64,000 nt of DNA from Prevotella sp. (GCA_016285245.1 JAEEQH010000001.1:86540-150539); one strand, 5' to 3'; positions 10,276-20,122 are shown, numbered from the stretch's first letter. Notes: a model not told the origin generated them from the sequence alone. Translations and numbers: made by a program.

Positions 10276-11277
10276 ATGAAGAAACACTTAGGATACTTAC
10301 TGCTCACCCTGGTTGTGGTGGCCTGTGGCACGCCTGCCGGACAGTTCCGGCTGGAGGGACGGCTCAGGAACTTCAACCAGGGTGAGTTCTATCTCTACAG
10401 CATCGACGACGGAAGGGGACAGATAGACACTATCCACGTCGTGGAGGGACGCTTCGCCCTGACGAAGGACGTGGAACGACAGACGACCTTCGTACTGGTG
10501 TTTCCGAACTTCTCGGAACTGCCGATATTTGCAGAGAGTGGCGCCTCCGTCGACATACAGGGTGACGCCTCGCACCTGAAGGAGACAAAGGTGGCTGGTA
10601 CCGAGGAGAACGACCTGATGACGGAGTTCCGGCTGAACGTGGCCGACATGACGCCGCCGCAGTTGGTGAAAGCTGCCGAGGCCTTCATCAGGGAACACCC
10701 CGAGCGTGAATGTAGCCGCTACCTGCTGGACAAGTACTTCGTTCAGCAGCACGACGCCGACTACAAGAAGGTGGCGGCACTGGCCGCATTGCTGGTCAAG
10801 GCACGGCCCGACGAGCCGCGGCTCACCACCCTGCAGAGCCACCTGAAGAAACTGAAGAACAACAAGGTGGGACAGCAGCTGCCGCGATTCAGCGCTACCG
10901 ACGTGAAGGGCAAGCTGGTGAGCAACGCCTCCCTGACGGGTGATGTCAATGTGGTCACGGTGTGGGCGACGTGGGACTACTCGTCGCAGAACCTGCAGCG
11001 ACAGCTACGTGAGCTGAAGAAGACCTACGGCAGCCGGCTGGGACTGGTGAGCATCTGTCTCGATGCCAACCGACAGGAGTGTCTGAAGATGATGGAGCGC
11101 GACTCCGTCAACTGGGGCACCGTCTGTGACGGCAAGATGTTCGACTCGCCGGTGATGGCTCAGCTGGGACTGGCCGACGTCCCCTGTAACATCATGACCG
11201 ACAAGTCGGGCAAGATTACCGCCATCGACCAGAATCAGACAGACCTGAAAATACGCATCCGTAAAACCCTTAAATAG
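10276..11277 (+). CDS. Thioredoxin-like lipoprotein with N-terminal DUF4369-like domain
   Basis: Lipobox LTLVVVACG; 'GQFRLEGRLRNFNQGEFYLYSID' DUF4369-like; thioredoxin fold 'VNVVTVWATWDYSSQNLQRQLRELKKTYG'. Confidence 0.75.
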   Translation: MKKHLGYLLLTLVVVACGTPAGQFRLEGRLRNFNQGEFYLYSIDDGRGQIDTIHVVEGRFALTKDVERQTTFVLVFPNFSELPIFAESGASVDIQGDASHLKETKVAGTEENDLMTEFRLNVADMTPPQLVKAAEAFIREHPERECSRYLLDKYFVQQHDADYKKVAALAALLVKARPDEPRLTTLQSHLKKLKNNKVGQQLPRFSATDVKGKLVSNASLTGDVNVVTVWATWDYSSQNLQRQLRELKKTYGSRLGLVSICLDANRQECLKMMERDSVNWGTVCDGKMFDSPVMAQLGLADVPCNIMTDKSGKITAIDQNQTDLKIRIRKTLK

Positions 11278-11287
11278 TCAAATGTAA

Positions 11288-12859
11288 TTGCTGGTAAAGA
11301 CGTTTTGTGCCGCTGTGAACGGCCTGGAGGTCACCACCGTGACCGTCGAGGTCAGTATGTCGCGAGGTATGCAGTTCCACCTCACGGGACTCGCCGATAC
11401 CGCCGTGAAGGAGAGCTATGACCGCATCAAGGCGGCCATGGCGAACAACGGCTTCAAGATGCCGTCGATGGACATCACCGTGAACCTCTCGCCGGCAGAC
11501 ATCAAGAAGGAGGGGTCGGGCTACGACCTCCCGCTGGCCATCGGCATCCTCGCCTCGAGCGGGAAGGTGGACACCGCACGCCTCGACAAGTTCATGCTGG
11601 TGGGAGAACTGGGACTCGACGGACGCCTGCAGCCCGTGCGCGGCGCCCTGCCCATAGCCATCAAGGCACGAAAGGAGAAGTTCCAGGGACTCATCGTCCC
11701 CCAGCAGAACATCCGCGAGGCGGCCGTCGTCAACCAGTTGGACGTCTACGGCATGACGTCGCTGATGGATGTCGTCAAGTTCCTGAATGGCGACAACACC
11801 TACGAGCCGACGGTTATCGACACGCGCCGTGAGTTCTACGAACAGCAGAACGCCTATGAGCTGGACTTCTCGGACGTGAAAGGCCAGCAGAGCGTGAAGC
11901 GCGCCCTGGAGGTGGCCGCGGCCGGTGGTCATAACCTCATAATGATTGGTCCGCCGGGATCGGGAAAGTCCATGCTGGCCAAGCGTCTGCCAAGCATCCT
12001 GCCGCCACTGTCGCTCGCAGAGAGTCTGGAAACTACGCAGATACACAGCGTCGCAGGCAAGCTGAACCGTGACACCAGTCTCATCTCACAGCGTCCCTTC
12101 CGGGCACCCCATCATACCATCTCGCAGGTAGCACTCGTCGGTGGCGGCAACAATCCGCAGCCCGGTGAGATCAGCCTTGCCCATAACGGCGTGCTCTTCC
12201 TCGACGAGATGCCCGAGCTGTCGCGTAGTGTCCTTGAGGTGCTGCGTCAGCCCTTGGAGGATCGCAAGATTAGCATCAGCCGCTCGAAGTACAACGTCGA
12301 GTATCCCTGCTCGTTCATGCTTGTCGCCTCGATGAACCCCTGTCCTTGCGGCTACTACGGCGATCCGAACCACCAGTGCGTCTGCACCCCAGGTCAGATA
12401 CAGCGTTATATGAATAAGATCTCCGGTCCGCTGCTGGACCGTATCGACATCCATTGCGAGATTCAGGCCGTACCGTTTGCGCAACTCTCCCAGATGGAGC
12501 CGGGAGAGCCGAGCGAGAAGATTCGTGAGCGAGTCATCCGTGCCCGAAACATTCAGACGGAACGCTTCAGCGCCCTCTCAGTAGGGGAGGGTGGGAGTAG
12601 GAACCGAATCCACTGTAACGCCCAGATGAGCGAGAAGATGCTCCACGACTTTGCGGAGCCTGACGCCGCCAGCCTCGATATGCTCCGCATGGCTATGGAA
12701 CGGCTGAAACTCTCTGCCCGTGCCTACAGCCGCATCCTGAAGGTCGCCCGCACCATTGCCGACCTCGCGGGCAGCGAGAAGGTGCAGACGGTACACATCG
12801 CCGAGGCTATCGGGTATCGCAACCTTGATAGAGGCGATTGGGCAGAGAGAGGGATATAG
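11288..12859 (+). CDS. YifB/ComM-family Mg-chelatase-like AAA+ ATPase (TTG start)
   Basis: Walker [53 protein letters not shown]. Confidence 0.93.
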   Translation: MLVKTFCAAVNGLEVTTVTVEVSMSRGMQFHLTGLADTAVKESYDRIKAAMANNGFKMPSMDITVNLSPADIKKEGSGYDLPLAIGILASSGKVDTARLDKFMLVGELGLDGRLQPVRGALPIAIKARKEKFQGLIVPQQNIREAAVVNQLDVYGMTSLMDVVKFLNGDNTYEPTVIDTRREFYEQQNAYELDFSDVKGQQSVKRALEVAAAGGHNLIMIGPPGSGKSMLAKRLPSILPPLSLAESLETTQIHSVAGKLNRDTSLISQRPFRAPHHTISQVALVGGGNNPQPGEISLAHNGVLFLDEMPELSRSVLEVLRQPLEDRKISISRSKYNVEYPCSFMLVASMNPCPCGYYGDPNHQCVCTPGQIQRYMNKISGPLLDRIDIHCEIQAVPFAQLSQMEPGEPSEKIRERVIRARNIQTERFSALSVGEGGSRNRIHCNAQMSEKMLHDFAEPDAASLDMLRMAMERLKLSARAYSRILKVARTIADLAGSEKVQTVHIAEAIGYRNLDRGDWAERGI

Positions 12860-12892
12860 ACTTACCTTTTTATATAAGAATAAAACTCGGTA

Positions 12893-12980
12893 CGCAGCGG
12901 CCGCTGCTAACGATTTCCCCGCCCGCTGCAAATGTTAGCAGCGGCCGCTGCTAACGTTTTCTCCGGCCGCTGCGAGAACG
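12893..12980. repeat. GC-rich palindromic repeats with GCAGCGGCCGCTGC core
   Basis: 12893-12912 CGCAGCGGCCGCTGCTAACG; perfect 22-bp palindrome GTTAGCAGCGGCCGCTGCTAAC at 12934-12955; partial copy at 12963-12974. Confidence 0.85.
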
Positions 12981-13125
12981 AAAAGTGCCGCTTTTCCCCC
13001 GCAGCGATACGCTTTTCCCCTGTAAACTGGCTCCTCGCTCTTCCAAAGTTCCCCTTGTAAAAAGGGAATGTCATAAAAAAAGTTATTATTATGGGAGAAA
13101 GGAACGCTTTTCGTTCGTTTTACAC

Positions 13126-13133
13126 TACCTTTG
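13126..13133 (+). promoter_or_regulatory. Bacteroidetes promoter -7 element (TACCTTTG)
   Basis: TACCTTTG 40 bp upstream of the small His/Cys-rich CDS. Confidence 0.5.
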
Positions 13134-13172
13134 TAGCCTGAAAAGCGCGAATGACGCGCAACAGAGACATCC

Positions 13173-13520
13173 ATGAACCAGAAAGCGAGACGACATATTG
13201 CGTGGTGGTTGCTATTGGCAGTATTCTTGCCAATGCTTCTGCTGTCGTCGGTTCATGTGCACGAAACAAGAGGAACGATAGGCGAGACCGAGTGTGCCGA
13301 CTGTGTTCACCACAGCTGCCACGGTCACATGACCTCGACGGCAGCGTGGACGCACGACTGTGTGCTCTGCCAGTTCCTGACGTTGACATCGCTGACGGCC
13401 GCTATGCTGGCCATCACGGTATATGTTCAAGTAGGTAAGAAATGTCATGCCAAGCCTTTGTGCGGTTGTCATGCCGCTTGCTGTGGCGTCATCGTTACAC
13501 GAGGCCCTCCGTCACTTTGA
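13173..13520 (+). CDS. Small His/Cys-rich membrane protein, predicted metal-related
   Basis: Two hydrophobic segments; CADCVHHSCHGH, DCVLCQF, CHAKPLCGCHAACC; directly upstream of a TonB receptor. Confidence 0.6.
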   Translation: MNQKARRHIAWWLLLAVFLPMLLLSSVHVHETRGTIGETECADCVHHSCHGHMTSTAAWTHDCVLCQFLTLTSLTAAMLAITVYVQVGKKCHAKPLCGCHAACCGVIVTRGPPSL

Positions 13521-13580
13521 TTGCGGAAGGAGGTCTTACTTACAACAGTCATATATACCAACTATTAATAGAAATACAGA

Positions 13581-15758
13581 ATGAAAACAACATACATCAT
13601 TCTGCCTTTGCTGTGTGTATGCACGGCATTGGCAGCCCAAGACAATAATCATCAACATTCGGAAGACTCGACGGACATTTTCTTCCGACATCTGCAATTG
13701 AACGAGCTGACCGTGACGGGTGTCACAGGTGACACGAAGCTGAAACACGCTACGGCGCCGGTGAGCATCGTCTCGCCACAGGTGCTAAGGGCAACGGCCT
13801 CGACGAATATCATCGATGCCATAGCCCATCAGCCGGGTGTCAGCCAACTGACTACGGGTGGCAGCATCTCGAAGCCTATCATCCGCGGACTAGGCTATAA
13901 CCGCGTCGTCGTGATGAGCGAGGGTGTGCGCCAGGAAGGACAACAGTGGGGTGACGAGCATGGCGTGGAGGTCGACGGCAGCAGCGTCGGCTCTGTCGAG
14001 ATTCTGAAGGGCCCGGCCTCGCTGATGTACGGCTCTGATGCGATGGCAGGTGTGGTTATCCTGCACTCACAGCCGACACTGTCTGAGGGCGAGATGGCTG
14101 CCAATGTCAGTTCGGAGTACCAGACGAACAACGGTCTCTTCGCCTATCATCTGTCTTTGGCTGGCAACCAGAAAGGTTTCGTTTGGGACGCCCGCTATGC
14201 TGACAAGCGCGCACACGCATATAAGAATAAGTATGACGGCTACGTCCCTGGCTCGCAGTTTGTCGAACGTGCCGGCCGTCTGATGCTGGGCTTAAACAAG
14301 GCGTGGGGACATTCACGTCTCACATGGACGTCCTACCACCTGACGCCAGGCATCATCGAGGGCGAGCGCGACGAGGAGACGGGCGAGCTGACGCATGAAG
14401 ATGGGTTCAGTGGACATGGCTACGGTGAGACGCTCCCATTCCAGCAGGTGAAGCACTATAAGGCAGTGTGGGACAACTCGCTGAATCTCTCGTCGGGCTA
14501 TCTGAAGGCTGTCGTCGGCTACCAGCAGAACCGCCGTCAGGAGTTCGAGGAGTCGTTCGACGACTATGAACTCTTCTTCAAACTCCATACGCTGACATAC
14601 GACCTGCGCTACGTCACCAGCGAATTCAGTGGTTGGAAACTATCGACGGGCATTGGTGGCATGTACCAGTACTCGGGTAACAAGGGCGAGGAATACCTTA
14701 TTCCCGACTACCGCCTCTTCGACTTCGGTGTTTATGCCACCGCTACGAAGACGCTCGACGACCGTTGGACGCTGAATGGTGGCGTGCGCTACGACCATCG
14801 ACGGCTGCATGGCGACGAGCTGATGGAGGACGATGAACTGCGCTTCACCGATTTCAGCAGGCATTTCAATGGTGTGACGGGTAGCGTAGGTGCCGTCTGC
14901 AACATCAATGAATACTTCAACCTGCGCATGAACGTTGCTCGTGGCTTCCGTACACCTAATATGAGTGAACTGGCGTCAAACGGCGTACACGAAGGCTCTA
15001 TCCGCTATGAACTGGGCAACCAGCAGTTGAAGGCTGAATACAGCCTGCAAGCTGACCTCGGACTCGACTTCACCTCGCGCTATGTGTCGGCACAGCTCGC
15101 CCTCTTTGCCAACCGCATAGACAACTACATTTTCACCCATCGTCAGGCAGAGGAGATAGAAGAGGGCTACCTCACCTACGCCTATACGCAGGGTGACGCC
15201 CGACTGCTGGGCTTCGAGGCCGGTGTCGACATCCACCCCGTCCACTCCGTACACTTCTCCAATACTTTCTCGTATGTCGATGCACAGCTGATGCATCAGC
15301 CTGCCGACAGCAAGTACCTGCCCTTCACGCCAGCCCCGCATTGGTCGTCGGAGTTGAAGTGGGAACTCGCTCACCATTCGCACTCTACTGTTAGTACCCA
15401 TGCTGTCCATGAATACCGTCATACGCACCCCTCGCACGGCTTTTCATTCAATAATGTGTTCGTCTCAGGCGGTCTCGACTGCTACCTGAAGCAGACACAC
15501 ATCTACAAAGCTGACGATACGGAGACAGAGACGCCCGGCTACGTCCTGCTCAGTCTGTCTACAGGTGCCGACATACAGGTGAAAGGCAAGAAGATAGCTG
15601 AGTTGTACGTCTCTGCCGACAACCTGTTGAATAAGGCCTATCAGAACCACCTGAGCCGTCTCAAGTATGCCGACGAGAATGTCGTCACAGGACGTTCCGG
15701 TGTCTTCAACATGGGACGTAACATCACGTTCAAGGTGGTGGTGCCAATAAAGATGTAG
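13581..15758 (+). CDS. TonB-dependent outer-membrane receptor, candidate metal (zinc-like) receptor
   Basis: Plug domain 'TGGSISKPIIRGLGYNRVVVMSEGVRQEGQQWGDEHGVEVD...SVEILKGPASLMYGSDAMAGVV'; His-rich segment HHSHSTVSTHAVHEYRHTHPSHG; C-terminal NITFKVVVPIKM. Confidence 0.9.
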   Translation: MKTTYIILPLLCVCTALAAQDNNHQHSEDSTDIFFRHLQLNELTVTGVTGDTKLKHATAPVSIVSPQVLRATASTNIIDAIAHQPGVSQLTTGGSISKPIIRGLGYNRVVVMSEGVRQEGQQWGDEHGVEVDGSSVGSVEILKGPASLMYGSDAMAGVVILHSQPTLSEGEMAANVSSEYQTNNGLFAYHLSLAGNQKGFVWDARYADKRAHAYKNKYDGYVPGSQFVERAGRLMLGLNKAWGHSRLTWTSYHLTPGIIEGERDEETGELTHEDGFSGHGYGETLPFQQVKHYKAVWDNSLNLSSGYLKAVVGYQQNRRQEFEESFDDYELFFKLHTLTYDLRYVTSEFSGWKLSTGIGGMYQYSGNKGEEYLIPDYRLFDFGVYATATKTLDDRWTLNGGVRYDHRRLHGDELMEDDELRFTDFSRHFNGVTGSVGAVCNINEYFNLRMNVARGFRTPNMSELASNGVHEGSIRYELGNQQLKAEYSLQADLGLDFTSRYVSAQLALFANRIDNYIFTHRQAEEIEEGYLTYAYTQGDARLLGFEAGVDIHPVHSVHFSNTFSYVDAQLMHQPADSKYLPFTPAPHWSSELKWELAHHSHSTVSTHAVHEYRHTHPSHGFSFNNVFVSGGLDCYLKQTHIYKADDTETETPGYVLLSLSTGADIQVKGKKIAELYVSADNLLNKAYQNHLSRLKYADENVVTGRSGVFNMGRNITFKVVVPIKM

Positions 15759-15763
15759 ATAAA

Positions 15764-15795
15764 TTTGGATGGCCGCTTATTTTTTCGTATCTTTG
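15764..15795 (+). promoter_or_regulatory. Bacteroidetes promoter for the phosphatase gene
   Basis: TTTG (15764-15767) - N20 - TATCTTTG (15788-15795). Confidence 0.7.
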
Positions 15796-15816
15796 CACGA
15801 GAAAACTTGTGAGACG

Positions 15817-17328
15817 ATGAAAAGAGTATTGATGATGATTGCTGTCGTGGCGGCTTTCGCCACGCAGATATTGGCACAGAGTGCGTTCGGTGAGCGTCCG
15901 AAGCTCGTGGTGGGAATCGTGGTGGACCAGATGCGATGGGACTACCTGTCGCGCTACTACAACCAGTTTACGAACATGGGTTTCCGCCGGCTGATTGACG
16001 ACGGCTTCTCGTGTAACAACTGCCAGATTAACTATGTGCCGACCGTTACGGCCATCGGACATACATCCGCCTATACGGGCGCCACACCGGCGTTCCATGG
16101 CATCTGCGGCAACAACTTCTACATCGACGGCCGGAAGGTGTATTGTACGAAGGACACAACGGTGGACGTGGTGGGAACGGATAATCAGGAGAAGGGGCAG
16201 ATGTCACCGCGCAATATGCTGTCAACGACCATCGGTGACCAGCTGCGACTGCATACCGACTTCCGCTCGAAGGTGGTAGGCGTCAGCTACAAGGACCGTG
16301 CTGCCATCCTTCCCGCAGGCCACTCGGCTAATGCCGCCTACTGGCTCGACACGAAGAACGTGCAGTTTATCACGAGTACCTATTATATGACGGAGCTGCC
16401 CGAGTGGGCCAAGCAGTACAACCTGAAGCTGAAGAAGAACAAAGAGGCGCAGAAGGCTGGCAAGGACATCGGGCTGTCGCCAATCTGTGGTACGGTGACC
16501 ACGGATATGGCCATCGCCGCCCTGAAAGGTGAACAGCTGGGTAAGGGCGAGGCTACGGATATGCTTTGCGTGAGCTACTCGCAGACGGACGTCATCGGCC
16601 ATGAGTATGGCACCCGCGGTGAACGTACCGATGCCGCCTACCTGCAGTTGGACAAGGATCTTGGTCGTCTGTTGGTGGCTCTCGACGAGCAGGTGGGACG
16701 CGGTAACTACCTGGTGTTCCTGACGGCTGACCACGGTGCTTCGCATAACTACCAGTTCTTGAAGGACCATCAGCTGCCTGGTGGCAAGTGGTTGGATCCG
16801 GATATGAGAAACGGTGTGGAAGCTGCCATAGCCAAGAAGTGTGGTAACACGAAGCCAGTGGTGGCTGCTGAACTGGACTACCGCTACTTCCTGGATTGCC
16901 AGGCCATAGCCGATCAGGGACTGGACTACGAACAGGTGAAGGCTGCCGCTATCGAGTGGCTGCGTCAGGCTCCTCATGTATGCTTTGTTATTGATTACGA
17001 GAAGACTACTGCTGCAGCTGTGCCGCCGCTGATTCGCGAGCGTGCCCTGCTGGGATATCATCCCCGCCGTTCGGGCGATATCCTCGTGGTCGTTGAACCT
17101 GGCTACTACACCTATGGCAGCTGGTCGTCACCCATCGGCACGACGCATGGTGAATGGAATCCCTACGATGCCCATATCCCCCTGTTGTTCATGGGATGGA
17201 AGGTGAAGCATGGAGCCACATCGCGTGAGGTGCATATCACGGATATCGCTGCTACTGTCTGTCAGTTGCTCCATATCCAGCAGCCCAGCGCCTGTATTGG
17301 CGAGCCCATCGTGGAGATAACGAAGTGA
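15817..17328 (+). CDS. Alkaline phosphatase superfamily protein (PafA-like)
   Basis: Signal peptide MKRVLMMIAVVAAFATQILAQ; 'RPKLVVGIVVDQMRWDYLSRY'; 'TVTAIGHTSAYTGATPAFHGICGN'; 'LTADHGAS'. Confidence 0.85.
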   Translation: MKRVLMMIAVVAAFATQILAQSAFGERPKLVVGIVVDQMRWDYLSRYYNQFTNMGFRRLIDDGFSCNNCQINYVPTVTAIGHTSAYTGATPAFHGICGNNFYIDGRKVYCTKDTTVDVVGTDNQEKGQMSPRNMLSTTIGDQLRLHTDFRSKVVGVSYKDRAAILPAGHSANAAYWLDTKNVQFITSTYYMTELPEWAKQYNLKLKKNKEAQKAGKDIGLSPICGTVTTDMAIAALKGEQLGKGEATDMLCVSYSQTDVIGHEYGTRGERTDAAYLQLDKDLGRLLVALDEQVGRGNYLVFLTADHGASHNYQFLKDHQLPGGKWLDPDMRNGVEAAIAKKCGNTKPVVAAELDYRYFLDCQAIADQGLDYEQVKAAAIEWLRQAPHVCFVIDYEKTTAAAVPPLIRERALLGYHPRRSGDILVVVEPGYYTYGSWSSPIGTTHGEWNPYDAHIPLLFMGWKVKHGATSREVHITDIAATVCQLLHIQQPSACIGEPIVEITK

Positions 17329-17373
17329 TAGTTTTACAAGCGAAGCGCCGCTTCGCGTTGAGTTGACAGTTGG

Positions 17374-18063
17374 ATGGAGATCAAGGTAATTGCGTTTGAT
17401 GCAGACGACACGCTCTGGGATTGCCAGACTTATTTTGAGGCTGTGGAAAACAGACTCTATGAGCTGATTGCGCCCTACTGCGATGACCCCGCCCGAGAGC
17501 TGTTCTTGACCGAGAGTGCCAATATGGCAGACCTCGGCTATGGCTGTAAGGCCTTCACCCTGTCGGTGGTCGAGACGGCCTTGAGGGTGGGGGGCTGTCA
17601 CCTGTCGACAGCCGAACTGTCGGACTTACTTAATAGAGGCAAGGCTCTGCTGCAACTGCCTGCTACGCCGCTTCCTGGCGTGGAGCGTACGCTGCAACTG
17701 CTTCGTGAGCGTGGAACGTGGCGTATGGTATGCTTCACCAAAGGTGAGCTGCAGGATCAGGAGAATAAACTGAAACGTTCGGGACTGCTTCAGTACTTCG
17801 ACGATGTGGAGATTACATCGGACAAGTCACAGCGGGAGTTCCTGGCATTGTGCGAGCATCAAGATATACACCCTTCCCAGCTGCTGATGGTGGGGAACTC
17901 CCTGAAGAGTGACATCGCGCCAGCCCTGGCCATCGGTGCATGGGCTGTACACATACCCTTTCACGTCACCTGGCAACTGGAGCATACTGAAGACATCGAT
18001 CACGAAAAACTGACGAAGATAGAGCGCATGGAACAGCTTGCAACCCTCCTTTGTGGCTGTTAA
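17374..18063 (+). CDS. HAD-superfamily hydrolase
   Basis: KVIAFDADDTLWDC motif I; 'MVGNSLKSDIAPALAIGAWAVHIP' motif IV. Confidence 0.88.
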   Translation: MEIKVIAFDADDTLWDCQTYFEAVENRLYELIAPYCDDPARELFLTESANMADLGYGCKAFTLSVVETALRVGGCHLSTAELSDLLNRGKALLQLPATPLPGVERTLQLLRERGTWRMVCFTKGELQDQENKLKRSGLLQYFDDVEITSDKSQREFLALCEHQDIHPSQLLMVGNSLKSDIAPALAIGAWAVHIPFHVTWQLEHTEDIDHEKLTKIERMEQLATLLCGC

Positions 18064-18095
18064 TCAGCGGAAAATGAATAAAAAACGACTAAAAA

Positions 18096-18127
18096 CTTGG
18101 CAGATTGGCAAAATTGTTGTAACTTTG
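18096..18127 (+). promoter_or_regulatory. Bacteroidetes promoter for rpsU
   Basis: CTTG (18096-18099) - N20 - TAACTTTG (18120-18127). Confidence 0.65.
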
Positions 18128-18195
18128 CACCCGCTTTTCGTGGGCCCTGCCCCGAGGCACTAAGTTTAACAATTAAAATTTAAAGCAAAACAACA

Positions 18196-18387
18196 ATGAT
18201 TATCGTACCTGTAAAAGAAGGCGAAAACATCGAGAAGGCTCTTAAGAAGTTCAAGAGAAAGTACGAAAAGACTGGCGTCGTGAAGGAACTCCGTCGTCGT
18301 CAGCAGTTCGACAAACCCTCTGTGCTTAAGCGTCTTAAGATGGAGCACGCCATTTACGTACAGAAGCTTCGCGCTACCGAGGAATAA
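18196..18387 (+). CDS. rpsU: 30S ribosomal protein S21
   Basis: MIIVPVKEGENIEKALKKFKRKYEKTGVVKELRRRQQFDKPSVLKRLK. Confidence 0.97.
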   Translation: MIIVPVKEGENIEKALKKFKRKYEKTGVVKELRRRQQFDKPSVLKRLKMEHAIYVQKLRATEE

Positions 18388-18469
18388 AAATTTTCCACGG
18401 AAAATTTGGTGGTTTCAATAATTTTCCGTAAATTCGTTGCCGAAAAAGAAAGCGGTTGCGTAAACAGCG

Positions 18470-19348
18470 ATGATAGAACGGTTCCTGGACTATATACGCT
18501 ACGAGAGAAACCTGTCGCCACAGACGGTGATGACCTACGAGCGATTCCTCCGCGACTTCGAGTCGTACTTCCGGGGACTGGACGCTACGGCCGACTGGAA
18601 AACAGTCGATGCCGACCTCATACGTGACTGGCTGGAGCAGATGCTTGACAATGGCGCCAAGGCGACAACCGTCAATACTGCACTTAGTGCTGTGCGCTCC
18701 TTCTTCCGTTACGCACTGCGAAGAAGACTGGTAGAGAAAGATCCGGCACACCTCATCGAGGGGCCGAAGAAGTCGAAACCCCTTCCGCAGTTCGTGAGAG
18801 AGAAAGAGATGGATGAGTTGATCGACAATAAAGAATGGGGAGATACATTAAAAGATGTACGCGCACGCGCAATCCTTATTTTATTATATGAGACGGGCGT
18901 CCGTGTATCGGAACTGACAGGACTCGACGATGAGGACCTCGATGTGACGGCAGGACAACTGAAGGTGACTGGCAAGCGTAACAAACAGCGCATCGTACCG
19001 TTCGGGCAGGAGCTGGCAACAGCCATCGGGCAATATGTCAACCAGCGCGATACGGAGGTGGAAAGGCAGACGACGGCACTCTTCGTTACAGACAAAGGGG
19101 AACGGATGACACGACAACAGGTGTATGCCATCGTAAGACGATACCTGGGAGAGGTCACTACCCTGAAGAAACGGTCGCCACACGTGTTAAGGCATTCCTT
19201 TGCCACTGCCATGCTGAACAACGGCGCAGGACTGGAGAGCGTCAAGAAGTTGTTGGGACATGAGAGTCTGGAGACAACAGAGATCTATACCCACACGACG
19301 TTCGAACAGCTGAAACGAGTTTACAAAGAGGCTCATCCAAGAGCCTGA
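18470..19348 (+). CDS. Tyrosine recombinase, XerC/XerD family
   Basis: 'LLYETGVRVSELTGL', 'HVLRHSFATAMLNNGAGLESVKKLLGHESLETTEIYTH' catalytic motifs. Confidence 0.93.
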   Translation: MIERFLDYIRYERNLSPQTVMTYERFLRDFESYFRGLDATADWKTVDADLIRDWLEQMLDNGAKATTVNTALSAVRSFFRYALRRRLVEKDPAHLIEGPKKSKPLPQFVREKEMDELIDNKEWGDTLKDVRARAILILLYETGVRVSELTGLDDEDLDVTAGQLKVTGKRNKQRIVPFGQELATAIGQYVNQRDTEVERQTTALFVTDKGERMTRQQVYAIVRRYLGEVTTLKKRSPHVLRHSFATAMLNNGAGLESVKKLLGHESLETTEIYTHTTFEQLKRVYKEAHPRA

Positions 19349-19386
19349 CCTTTATTAATAACTAACTAAAAAAACTGGAGGTAACT

Positions 19387-19686
19387 ATGGAAATTAAGAT
19401 TCAGTCGATTCATTTCGACGCCACCGAGAAGTTACAGGCGTTCATCGAGAAGAAGGTCGCCAAGTTAGAAAAGTCATTTGAAGATATACAGAAAGTAGAG
19501 GTGCAGTTGAAGGTAGTGAAGCCCGCTACCGCACAAAACAAGCAGACCAGTCTGTCTGTGGCAGTGCCCGGCAATACCCTGTTTGTTGAGAAGACTAGTG
19601 ACTCATTTGAGGAAAGTGTCGATCTCTGTGTGGATTCCATGCGTGCTCAACTACAGAAATTTAAGGAAAAATTGAGGAGTCATTAA
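19387..19686 (+). CDS. hpf: Ribosome hibernation-promoting factor, HPF/RaiA family
   Basis: MEIKIQSIHFDATEKLQAFIEKKVAKLEKSFEDIQKVEVQLKV. Confidence 0.9.
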   Translation: MEIKIQSIHFDATEKLQAFIEKKVAKLEKSFEDIQKVEVQLKVVKPATAQNKQTSLSVAVPGNTLFVEKTSDSFEESVDLCVDSMRAQLQKFKEKLRSH

Positions 19687-19704
19687 AAAAATCCAAGAAA
19701 AAGT

Positions 19705-19735
19705 TTTGGTATTTCAAAAATAATATCTAACTTTG
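19705..19735 (+). promoter_or_regulatory. Bacteroidetes promoter for the tRNA-tuf cluster
   Basis: TTTG (19705-19708) - N19 - TAACTTTG (19728-19735). Confidence 0.7.
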
Positions 19736-19788
19736 CAGCCGTTTTCCGACAGGTCGTAAATCTGAATCAGAGGACGGCTGCAAAAAAA

Positions 19789-19862
19789 GCCTCTTTAGCT
19801 CAGTTGGCCAGAGCACGTGATTTGTAATCTCGGGGTCGTTGGTTCGAATCCGACAAGAGGCT
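19789..19862 (+). tRNA. tRNA-Thr (anticodon TGT)
   Basis: GCCTCTT/AAGAGGC acceptor, anticodon loop TTTGTAA, GGTTCGAATCC T-arm. Confidence 0.95.
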
Positions 19863-19946
19863 CAAGGAAAGGCGAAAGCCAATTGAGTCCCGGGCTCAAG
19901 GAAAGGCGAAAGCCAATCTATGTTGGGAATAAGGCGTAAGCCAAAT

Positions 19947-20029
19947 GGGTGTTTTCCAGAGTGGCCAAATGGGGCAGACTGTAAATCTGCTGTCTTTCGA
20001 CTTCGGTGGTTCGAATCCATCAGCACCCA
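19947..20029 (+). tRNA. tRNA-Tyr (anticodon GTA)
   Basis: GGGTGTT/AGCACCC acceptor, CAGACTGTAAATCTG anticodon arm, long variable arm. Confidence 0.95.
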
Positions 20030-20049
20030 CTCTCAGTGAGGAGAGTCAT

Positions 20050-20122
20050 GCGGAAATAGCTCAGTTGATAGAGCACTAGCCTTCCAAGCTGGGGGTCGCG
20101 GGTTTGAGCCCCGTTTTCCGCT
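20050..20122 (+). tRNA. tRNA-Gly (anticodon TCC)
   Basis: GCGGAAA/TTTCCGC acceptor, anticodon loop CTTCCAA. Confidence 0.95.

Noticed and set aside
17340-17356. GCGAAGC-GCC-GCTTCGC hairpin after the phosphatase gene
   Set aside because: A perfect but short stem with no U-tract; could be a weak terminator or chance, too little to report as a feature.
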